Part shown: piece after piece, positions 1 through 5,625 of the stretch
How the letters are laid out: every line of letters begins with the position of its first letter
Numbering within the stretch: position 1 is the first letter of the stretch
NCBI GenBank assembly: GCA_947175225.1
Contig: CAMWLX010000124.1
Coordinates: 1-8,834, forward strand
DNA length: 8,834 nucleotides
DNA from: an uncultured Porphyromonadaceae bacterium
GTDB lineage: Bacteria > Bacteroidota > Bacteroidia > Bacteroidales > Muribaculaceae
Direction of reading: 5' to 3'
Position numbers and translations under genes: made by a program
Notes under the pieces: generated by a model
What the model was told of the DNA's origin: nothing
The model's database searches: none
What the model saw: only the letters and a program-made list of their open reading frames with translations

Positions 1-262
1 TTAACTCTTCTTTGTAAATTTTTCAATTCGCAAATAAGTTTAAACAACTTCAATATATACGGTAATGATCTGGTGATAGTCAGTGAAGAAGAAGTCAAGA
101 ATTTTGATAATGCGGCATATAACATTGATTTGTTGTGCAGTAAGAGTGGACGGAAAAACACTAACTGATAAACTTATCTATATGGCTCAGACTCTTCTTG
201 CTGTTTTCTCAGAAGGAACTCCGTATACTATCCATGCGAAACTTAGGGGGCGAAAATCTTAA
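1..262 (+). pseudogene. 3' end of an unidentified gene, frameshifted
   Basis: The first frame is open from base 1 to a TGA at 166-168 and reads like real protein (contains IYGNDLVIVSEEEV and NAAYNIDLLC). Just before that stop, the second frame continues with equally protein-like sequence (VRVDGKTLTDKLIYMAQ, then FSEGTPYTIHAKLRGRKS) to a TAA at 260-262. The natural reading is one protein whose frame changes by one base around 131-150. The gene begins upstream of the window. I do not recognise the family. The alternative is that the second piece is an independent 50-residue ORF starting at ATG 110, but that start would overlap the first frame and its first residues look poor. The break could be a real mutation, a sequencing error or a programmed shift; no obvious slippery heptamer is visible. 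Confidence 0.5.
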
Positions 263-363
263 TTTTTCTTAATAGTTGATTCTGGACCAATCCTATAAGT
301 CATATCTTGTGTTAATTTCATCCTATTCTCGGCTAAATTCATCTTCAATAAATCTTTACTCAT
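259..363 (-). CDS. possible 34-residue small ORF of unknown function
   Basis: An ATG at 363 opens a 34-codon frame on the minus strand ending in TAA at 259-261, so its stop overlaps the stop of the plus-strand fragment in the TTAA at 259-262. The peptide is basic and hydrophilic (starts MSKDLLKMNLAENRMKL) with no membrane segment. It contains, as residues NLAE, one copy of the 11-bp motif that is tandemly repeated at 423-466. It lies downstream of the AlbA_2 gene on the same strand, about 110 bases after its stop. No family is recognised; it may be only a chance ORF. Confidence 0.2.
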   Translation of the reverse strand: MSKDLLKMNLAENRMKLTQDMTYRIGPESTIKKN

Positions 364-422
364 TATATAAATAATTGAATGTAAGCTTATTATTTATTAA
401 TTAAGTAATGTGTTCTGCTATT

Positions 423-466
423 CTCGGCTAAATCTCGGCTAAATCTCGGCTAAATCTCGGCTAAAT
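423..466. repeat. 4 x 11-bp perfect tandem repeat
   Basis: Four perfect head-to-tail copies of CTCGGCTAAAT lie at 423-433, 434-444, 445-455 and 456-466. A fifth isolated copy is at 328-338, and the 16 bases CTATTCTCGGCTAAAT are shared between 323-338 and 418-433. The array lies seven bases past the stop codon of the minus-strand AlbA_2 gene, so it would fall in that gene's 3' untranslated region. The 11-bp period is not a multiple of three and carries a TAG stop in some frames, so it is not a coding repeat. Copy number may vary by replication slippage. Confidence 0.9.
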
Positions 467-473
467 TTTCGTA

Positions 474-2156
474 TTACTTATTATCTATTGCGATTTTACC
501 GAGTATCCATACGGAATTAGAGCCTATTCTTTCATTTATTATTTTCCCACTGCGTTTCCATTTAGCCAAAAGATTCTTTACCTTATCTTTCTTTTGACTG
601 TCTGATAATTGATCAGATAGATTATTCCATAACAATGTGTCTATTTCCGGACGGCTAAGACTATTGTGATCTTTAAGTGCTTCTCTCAAAGAATGCCAGC
701 ATGCATTTTCATCCAGTCCTTTATGTCTGGAATATTCCACCTTCTTACCTGTCTTTGAAGCAATAGACTTGCAGATGAAGATGTTAGGTTTTTTGCCTTC
801 TATTAATCCCAGTTTTCTTAGATGTCGTATTGCATCCGTTGACAAAGGTCTATGTTTTTGAAGTTGGTCCAATAAGTATGCGTCGGTTAACGATACTGAA
901 GTATTTTCCATGAGCAGAATGCTATAATCCTCATCGATCACTACCCCAGGCATATTCAACACTACACGAGTTTCATTAGATCCTTCATAATCTGGCATAG
1001 GCAGGAAACGTTCCCTCTGTCTCAAAAATAAATTATGAATCCCATAACCTAAAGTGTCGACCATCTTAATATTGACCATGGCATTCATTAAAGCACGGTT
1101 GCGATATTTACTTGGACGTTTCTTGCCTTCGATGTATTGTGTGTAATCTTTATAATAAAAATTGCCGGCATTCTCAAAAACTAATTTTTCATTGGTTTCT
1201 GTAACTATAATCCGTTCATTTAGAGTATAATTTTGATGTAAGATACAATTGTGAAGACCTTCTAAAATACTTCTGGTGTCATACTTCCACACTTCCGCTG
1301 GTATGAGACTGTTATGTGGATAGATTTTAAAGCGATAATTTCTTATGCGACCAAGTAATTCGGTAGTAGATAAAACAAATGGAATTGAAAAAATATCTCC
1401 GAATGTCTTTCCATCTTGTTCAAAATTCCAAACTATTTGAGAGATATGTGGGATTTTTGAGACACTCTCCTTCTTCCCCACAAGTAAAAGTGTGGTGCGT
1501 GTAATATCACCGTCAATGGTAAGCGAGGCTTTATCAAGAAAAACGGTATCTTCCCAACTGTCGCACTCGTCAGAAAGATAAGGATATCTTTGTTTATATC
1601 CTTCTCGTGCTACAGAAATTGCCTTGGGATCAAGGTCAGCAAAAGTAGCCCCTTCTACTATTTCTGACGACCAATCAATTTCTGAATTATAAAGAGCCCT
1701 CATCCATTCAGGATATTGTTCAAGTGAAGTCAGATTGCTCTCCACCCTTATGAAAGCTTTCCAGTTAAACATTGTGGGTTCTCCTTTCGCTTTAGGAATC
1801 TTTAATCTTACAATGCGTTGGTTTCCATAATAATAGAATGTCTCAAACTGAAAGTTTATTTTTGGAGTGATTTCACGTCGCAAAGTGAGGTCTAAGGATT
1901 GCTTTCCTTTGGCTTTTTCTTCATTTTCCCCAAAAGTTGTTCCTTTAATATTCAAAGTTTTATCATCAATACCGAAGTATAGATAGCTGTAATCTTCTCC
2001 ATCAAGACAAGCACCATTTGACAATGCGGATATATATTTCCCTAATCTCTCGTATTCAAGATAATTTGACTTGAATTCAAGAGAACGACATTCTTTCTTA
2101 GATTCTGCTATCTGTTTATCTAGCAATTCGCTATAACGTTTATCTTTATCTGTCAT
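474..2156 (-). CDS. AlbA_2 (Schlafen-type) / GHKL ATPase-like / winged-helix putative DNA-binding protein
   Basis: A 560-residue protein of the COG2865-like group, usually annotated as putative DNA-binding or ATP-binding protein. The N-terminal AlbA_2 domain (about 20-145) shows EFK at 27-29, ISALSNG at 42-48 and FGIDD at 61-65, followed by the usual core strand ending in the PTMFNWKAFIRV region. A GHKL-type HATPase_c_4 domain (about 280-400) has the N-box-like LHN at 301-303 with HQNY at 307-310, ENAGN at 328-332 and GYGI at 370-373. The last 150 residues look like one or two winged helices. Length is typical and the frame is intact. It is encoded alone, in AT-rich DNA unlike the plus-strand genes to the right, suggesting horizontal acquisition. 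The exact function is unknown; relatives occur in accessory and defence-rich islands, but nothing here proves a defence role. ATG at 2156 gives the full AlbA_2 domain. Confidence 0.85.
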   Translation of the reverse strand: MTDKDKRYSELLDKQIAESKKECRSLEFKSNYLEYERLGKYISALSNGACLDGEDYSYLYFGIDDKTLNIKGTTFGENEEKAKGKQSLDLTLRREITPKINFQFETFYYYGNQRIVRLKIPKAKGEPTMFNWKAFIRVESNLTSLEQYPEWMRALYNSEIDWSSEIVEGATFADLDPKAISVAREGYKQRYPYLSDECDSWEDTVFLDKASLTIDGDITRTTLLLVGKKESVSKIPHISQIVWNFEQDGKTFGDIFSIPFVLSTTELLGRIRNYRFKIYPHNSLIPAEVWKYDTRSILEGLHNCILHQNYTLNERIIVTETNEKLVFENAGNFYYKDYTQYIEGKKRPSKYRNRALMNAMVNIKMVDTLGYGIHNLFLRQRERFLPMPDYEGSNETRVVLNMPGVVIDEDYSILLMENTSVSLTDAYLLDQLQKHRPLSTDAIRHLRKLGLIEGKKPNIFICKSIASKTGKKVEYSRHKGLDENACWHSLREALKDHNSLSRPEIDTLLWNNLSDQLSDSQKKDKVKNLLAKWKRSGKIINERIGSNSVWILGKIAIDNK

Positions 2157-2177
2157 AATTCTAAAATCAATATTTAT

Positions 2178-2214
2178 TTCTTATCGCAAGAAGGATCCTC
2201 TTGGAATCAATTCC
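2178..2214. promoter_or_regulatory. cluster of short dyads upstream of the AlbA_2 gene
   Basis: Three short inverted repeats are packed 22-58 bases upstream of the AlbA_2 gene start: TTCTT/AAGAA (2178-2182 and 2188-2192), the perfect 8-bp palindrome AGGATCCT (2192-2199; with flanks a near-perfect 15-base dyad at 2188-2202), and GGAATCAATTCC (2203-2214). The position suits an operator or promoter region, and the gene encodes a likely winged-helix protein, so autoregulation is possible. This is inference; no clear TAnnTTTG promoter is seen at the right distance. Confidence 0.25.
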
Positions 2215-2271
2215 TCAAATATCCCTATAATTTCTTCGCCGTCATATCAATATATTTTTGATGAAATACAT

Positions 2272-2540
2272 TTACTCGTACAACAATATTCCAAATGTAA
2301 TATTCAATTTTAAATTACTTTCGATAGAGAATCCATGAAAGAAGGATTTGAGATTTTCTACACACCTGTGGAAAATCTGGAAACATTTCACCAAAGCCTC
2401 GTTTATCTGCCAATAGGCAGTTTCACGTGCATTGTCTATGTCAGCGGACACCTGATTATTGAGAGTATCAATCCTCGTATCCAAGCTTTATCAATCTTAA
2501 TGGCTTTCATATTGTAGAGCCTTTTTTCGTAAAGTTCCAT
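2272..2540 (-). pseudogene. possible broken small gene, unknown family
   Basis: This is the only candidate in the 580-base gap between the AlbA_2 gene and the IS remnant. An ATG at 2540 opens 34 codons (starts MELYEKRLYNMKAIKIDKAW) to a TAG at 2436-2438. In another frame, a TTG at 2484 opens 70 codons to 2272, reading LDTRIDTLNNQVSADIDNAR and then ETAYWQINEALVKCF, which is amphipathic and plausible as protein. Together they could be one small helical protein with a frameshift near 2480. A TATCTTTG that fits the Bacteroidetes -7 motif lies upstream on the same strand (2644-2651), without a matching -33. No family is recognised and both frames may be chance. Confidence 0.2.
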
Positions 2541-2734
2541 ATCAAAGCATTTCGTTCTGGATTATGGTAAAAATCACTCCTATAGTTTAGTCATACCCAT
2601 TCATATTCTATGTAATGACATGCCATTTATGTATAGGGGTTTGCAAAGATAATAATTAATTTCGAGAATCTTTCTAATTTGAGGGATTATTTGTAGAGTA
2701 ATGGTCTGGAATATATAAATATTATGATTTTTTA
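2541..2734. other. AT-rich intergenic stretch, no gene seen
   Basis: This is non-coding sequence between the weak small ORF and the IS remnant. It contains the -7-like TATCTTTG on the minus strand at 2644-2651. No convincing ORF, tRNA or terminator hairpin was found. It shows no obvious target duplication for the adjacent IS. Confidence 0.5.
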
Positions 2735-2755
2735 GGTTCATCCGACATTTCGGGT
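2735..2755. repeat. candidate left terminal repeat of the ISL3 remnant
   Basis: GGTTCATCCGACATTTCGGG starts with GG and resembles the GG-rich ends of ISL3 elements. It overlaps the transposase stop codon (2738-2740), as expected at the compact 3' end of an IS. I could not find its inverted partner between 3523 and 3812, so the other end may be lost or diverged. The family assignment rests on the transposase, not on this site. Confidence 0.3.
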
Positions 2756-3522
2756 GATGCGGGCATCATGAAGTGCAAACAGCCGGAGCTTGAAGTAATC
2801 GTCATCGCGGAATCCATATGCCACCCTCTTAAGTACCTTTATCTTGTTGTTGAGGCCTTCGACCTTTGCGTTTGATATCCTGTGGTCATACCAGCTGAGG
2901 ATTCCGGTCCTGTATGCCATGACAGTGTTTGCGGTCTTGATGAGATGCTCATTGCCGGTGGCTTTCATAGACCCGACCCATTCGATCAGCTTCGCGTCGG
3001 CCTCCGTTTTATCCACCTGCATCCATATCTCCCTGAGCTTCTCCTTGAGGTAGTATGCCTCGAAAAGGGGGCGATTGAGTTCCAGCGCCCGGTCGAGCCT
3101 TTCCGTCTTCCCTTCCTTTTTTCCAAGATCCTCACGGTTGTCCATCAACAGCCACTTCGTACCCTTTATCAGTTTCTTGACGGTCCTGTCCTTCTCGTTG
3201 CGGTACGCGTCCCTGTGCACCTTGTCCACGGACTCGTTCATGAGCTTGACTACGTGGAAATGGTCGAACACTATCTCTGCATTCCTGCACCTGTATCTCT
3301 GGAGCACGCAGCGGAAGACGGTCCTCTTCCCTCCGATGGGAAGACCCGTGAAGTTCCTGGTCCTTGTGCCGTTCTTCACGAGGGCCGTCCCGCCACATTT
3401 CGGGCAGCGCACAATCTTTCCTTGGGTTCGAGCGTTATAATGACAGTATCCCCTTTGTATCGGGTACTTCTGTAGTGCATGTCACGGATGCCGAATGCAT
3501 GATATAGGAAACTGTCGTTCAT
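2738..3522 (-). pseudogene. ISL3-family transposase, frameshifted and internally deleted
   Basis: The C-terminal part is a clear ISL3 transposase: VFDHFHVVKLMNE, the central basic region, and SNAKVEGLNNKIK followed by YGFRDDDYFKLR, which carries the catalytic Glu. The N-terminal part has the zf-ISL3 beginning (CPKC, then RNFTGLPIGGKRTV and RYRC). The two are joined directly at about 3281-3284 (RYRC-RN-AEIVFDHFH). The second zinc pair and the DDE-domain region with the first two catalytic Asp residues, roughly 150 codons, are missing in frame. In addition, the true start is probably ATG at 3522 (MNDSFLYHAFGIRDMHYR, ending in TLEPKER). That part is one base out of frame with the rest: only two bases (3413-3414) lie between the AGA codon and the GTG that opens the 224-residue frame. 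The total is about 260 codons against roughly 400 for the family. It cannot encode an active transposase. Confidence 0.9.
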
Positions 3523-3627
3523 CTTTTCTGAATTCTTTGTGGTGATTGAATACAGATAGGAAACGTACAGTTTCTTATCTGATATATTTTTAAAGAAGGA
3601 TTTTAAGTTTTTTTGGCTACCCAGTCA
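3523..3627. other. non-coding sequence upstream of the transposase start
   Basis: AT-rich DNA between the transposase ATG (3522) and the GC-rich hairpin element. It should contain the promoter end of the IS, but no terminal inverted repeat or direct target duplication could be recognised. No ORF of substance is present. Confidence 0.4.
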
Positions 3628-3677
3628 ATCCGCGGTGCGGATGGCTCCGCCCGGTCGCAGCGCGACCTCCATCACGC
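3628..3677. repeat. GC-rich nested inverted-repeat (REP-like) element
   Basis: Fifty bases of GC-rich sequence in AT-rich surroundings contain several perfect inverted repeats. ATCCGC (3628-3633) pairs with GCGGAT (3637-3642), and GGTCGC (3653-3658) pairs with GCGACC (3662-3667), each with a 3-base loop. GCGGA (3637-3641) can instead pair with TCCGC (3646-3650). Alternatively GCGGATGG (3637-3644) can pair with CCATCACGC (3669-3677, one bulge), enclosing the second hairpin. These folds share GCGGA and so exclude each other. No U-tract follows directly, so it is not a classical terminator. It could be a REP-type repeat, an IS-end structure or a leader structure for the DUF6155 gene. Only one copy is in this window. 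Confidence 0.6.
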
Positions 3678-3734
3678 GAAAAATCGGAAGAGGCATTTTT
3701 TATATAAAGATGAGGTATTGTTGGATTTATTTGC

Positions 3735-3742
3735 TAATTTTG
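3735..3742 (+). promoter_or_regulatory. possible -7 promoter element for the DUF6155 gene
   Basis: TAATTTTG matches the Bacteroidetes TAnnTTTG motif, 70 bases before the ATG at 3813. No TTTG is found at the usual 19-21 base spacing, though TTG occurs nearer (3718-3723), so the call is weak. Confidence 0.35.
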
Positions 3743-3812
3743 CGGTTGGGAATGGCGCATGTCTTTTGATAGTGGTGTGCATTAGGGAAAATACCAGTAA
3801 ATCTAATATATT

Positions 3813-4328
3813 ATGTCGAAGGCGCAGTTGAAGAAGTATGTTCAGGGGTTGGATCGGGAGCATTTGGAGGAGTTTGTGTTGGATATTTATTCGGATGTGA
3901 AGGCGGCTAAGGAGTATCTTGATTTCTTCCTTAATCCGGATGTGAATAAGGTGGTGGAGAAAACTCAACGGGCGATTTATTCAAAAGTATTTCGGCCGAA
4001 TGGAGACCCGGTGTTGAAGTTGAAATTTACAAAGATCAATGATATAATGAAGGATTTCACCAATAAGGTGCGCGATCCTTATATTGTGGCGGATATGATG
4101 GTGTATTTGCTGACGCTGCTCTGTCAATATGGCTCGAAGTATGGTCATGGAGAGGCTTTTGTGAGGTCGTTGGTGGCTAATTTCGGTAGGTTGTCGAAAT
4201 GGTTGGTTAGTAGCGGTCTGGAGAATGAGTATAAGGTGAAGGTGAGTGCTTTGATAGAAAAAACTCATAAGATTGGCTGGGGTTGCACTGATTGGGTGTA
4301 TAACTCCATCGATCCTTGCTTTGAGTGA
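3813..4328 (+). CDS. DUF6155 family protein
   Basis: A 171-residue soluble protein. The start (MSKAQLKKYVQGLDREHLEEFVLDIYSD, a basic/acidic helix) and the following KEYLDFFLNPD with a run of Lys/Arg helices match DUF6155, a small all-helical family common in Bacteroidetes. I see no signal peptide, membrane span or known catalytic motif. The mid part (about 92-106) is a hydrophobic helix (VADMMVYLLTLLCQYG) more like a buried core than a membrane anchor. Length is typical for the family. The function is unknown. It stands alone: the IS remnant is upstream and there is a 114-base gap to the antiporter gene. The ATG at 3813 is preceded by an A/T-rich sequence without a strong Shine-Dalgarno, as usual for the phylum. 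Family assignment is from recalled sequence pattern. Confidence 0.75.
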   Translation: MSKAQLKKYVQGLDREHLEEFVLDIYSDVKAAKEYLDFFLNPDVNKVVEKTQRAIYSKVFRPNGDPVLKLKFTKINDIMKDFTNKVRDPYIVADMMVYLLTLLCQYGSKYGHGEAFVRSLVANFGRLSKWLVSSGLENEYKVKVSALIEKTHKIGWGCTDWVYNSIDPCFE

Positions 4329-4385
4329 ACTTTTTCCTTCGTTGAAAGCTGGAAGTATAAGATGCGATGGATTTCGATTGGCGAA

Positions 4386-4413
4386 CATATCAAAGGATGT
4401 GTTTGTTGATATG
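4386..4413. promoter_or_regulatory. 8-bp spaced dyad upstream of the exchanger gene
   Basis: CATATCAA (4386-4393) and TTGATATG (4406-4413) form a perfect inverted repeat with a 12-base spacer, centred about 43 bases before the exchanger ATG. It has no U-tract and low GC, so it is a poor terminator. The arrangement fits a dimeric-repressor operator or an mRNA leader hairpin; which one cannot be decided from sequence. Confidence 0.35.
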
Positions 4414-4442
4414 GGAAATTATATAACTTAAATCTACTGCCT

Positions 4443-5516
4443 ATGCTTCACGATATCATATTCTTCGTTCTTGGATTGGTGCTGTTGGTACTTGGTGCCA
4501 ATTATGTTACGGATGGCGCTGTTGCGGTAGCCAGACGTTTTAAAGTGTCAAATCTCATTATCGGTCTTACGGTGGTGGCACTCGGGAGCACGATGCCGGA
4601 CATAGTGGTATGTGTGGAGTCTGCGTTTCAGGATAAGCCTGCCTTGGCTATGGGCGAAGTGATCGGTGCGAATATCTTCGACTTGCTCCTCGTGGTAGGC
4701 ATAATGGGACTTGTGCGTCCGTTTAAGGTAAGCGGCATTATGAGGATCCAAGACCTTCCGATCCTCTTCATCGCCTCGGCGGCTCTTTGGATAGCGGGCG
4801 ACAGCGTGCTTTTTGACGCCGCTCATCAAAATGTCATAAACCGTTCGTCAGGAATTATGCTCATCGTGATCTTTGTGTTCTACATGTGGTTTATGATCCT
4901 TTCATCGAAGAATAAGCAGTTGGAGGATCCTGACGATTCTGATGATGAGACAGCGTCTGAAGAGGCAGACAGCACTCATTCGGAGAATGTTGGAATTGCA
5001 TCGGCACACAGTACAAAATGTGAACTGAGTGCCCTTAAGGCTGATGTAGCGAAGCTCAGGAGCAAGCATTGGTTTTCGTGGGTGATGATAGTGGTAGGCT
5101 TAGGTGCTCTCGTGGTTGGGGGCAACTGGGTGGTAGACGGCGCAAGCGGTTTGGCTCTGAAGATAGGCATGAGCCAGGCGATGGTGGCGCTTACGGTAGT
5201 TGCCATCGGCAATGCGCTTCCGGATTTGGTGACGTCGGTCACAGCTACTGTGAAAGGTGCGAGCGGGATCGCATTCGGCAATATCGTGGGTTCGTGCATC
5301 ATCAATGCGTTGCTTACGATTGGACTCAGTGCGCTCGTGATTCCTTTGAGGGCAGACTCTATAGGATTTGTAGATTTCATTACTCTCGTGGGCGCTGCTG
5401 CGTTGCTGTGGATAGTCCCGTTGATGGTCAAGAGCCGCAAGATAGGGCGTGTGTTTGGCATTGTGCTTACGTTGCTTTATGTGGCGTATATGGTGTTTAC
5501 GGTAGTAAGAGGGTAG
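4443..5516 (+). CDS. calcium/sodium exchanger-superfamily (CaCA, YrbG-like) inner-membrane protein
   Basis: A 357-residue polytopic membrane protein with two inverted-topology halves of about five membrane segments each. The alpha-1 repeat is GLTVVALGSTMPD (41-53) plus GEVIGANIFD (71-80). The alpha-2 repeat is ALTVVAIGNALPD (249-261) plus GNIVGSCIIN (279-288). This is the CaCA fold that swaps Na+ or H+ for Ca2+ or similar cations across the inner membrane. Ion-site residues differ from the usual: the PE of both repeats is PD (D53, D261), alpha-1 ends in GANIFD instead of GSNIFN, and alpha-2 ends in Asn (N288) where Asp is common. An acidic loop (160-182, 11 Asp/Glu) and a basic stretch separate the halves, making the protein longer than E. 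coli YrbG (about 325). The substrate is therefore uncertain. The start is the ATG at 4443, which opens directly into the first membrane segment. Confidence 0.88.
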   Translation: MLHDIIFFVLGLVLLVLGANYVTDGAVAVARRFKVSNLIIGLTVVALGSTMPDIVVCVESAFQDKPALAMGEVIGANIFDLLLVVGIMGLVRPFKVSGIMRIQDLPILFIASAALWIAGDSVLFDAAHQNVINRSSGIMLIVIFVFYMWFMILSSKNKQLEDPDDSDDETASEEADSTHSENVGIASAHSTKCELSALKADVAKLRSKHWFSWVMIVVGLGALVVGGNWVVDGASGLALKIGMSQAMVALTVVAIGNALPDLVTSVTATVKGASGIAFGNIVGSCIINALLTIGLSALVIPLRADSIGFVDFITLVGAAALLWIVPLMVKSRKIGRVFGIVLTLLYVAYMVFTVVRG

Positions 5517-5532
5517 TTCTAAACTATAAACT

Positions 5533-5604
5533 ATGAACTTCAATGATTTCACCTGCGACAAACCTGCTGACGCGGAGAAAGGGGGCTTGAGTGAAATGGT
5601 TTGA
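5533..5604 (+). other. 23-codon leader ORF and possible pseudoknot before the Msr gene
   Basis: The 109 bases between the exchanger stop and the Msr start contain ATG 5533 to TGA 5604 (MNFNDFTCDKPADAEKGG and five more residues). They also contain two perfect inverted pairings: ATTTCAC (5546-5552) with GTGAAAT (5591-5597), and CAAACC (5559-5564) with GGTTTG (5598-5603). Their order, a-b-a'-b', is that of a pseudoknot. An A-rich tract (5612-5620) follows just before the Msr ATG. This may be a translated or structured leader, or coincidence. No known riboswitch family is recognised. Confidence 0.25.
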
Positions 5605-5625
5605 AAGTAATAAAAAAAAAGAAAT

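Noticed and set aside
423..466. CRISPR array
   Set aside because: The repeats are 11 bp, directly adjacent with no spacers, and no cas gene is present.
2636..2651. GGGTTTGCAAAGAT as an ISL3 terminal repeat
   Set aside because: It looked like an IS end, but no inverted partner exists on the other side, and TTTGCAAAGATA is common in Bacteroidetes intergenic DNA.
2882..3475. 197-codon open frame on the plus strand
   Set aside because: Antisense to the ISL3 transposase, whose motifs are unmistakable; the plus-strand frame is a shadow of its GC-rich coding bias.
3613..3831. 72-codon plus-strand frame over the hairpin element
   Set aside because: It overlaps the inverted-repeat element and runs into the DUF6155 start; the translation is not protein-like.
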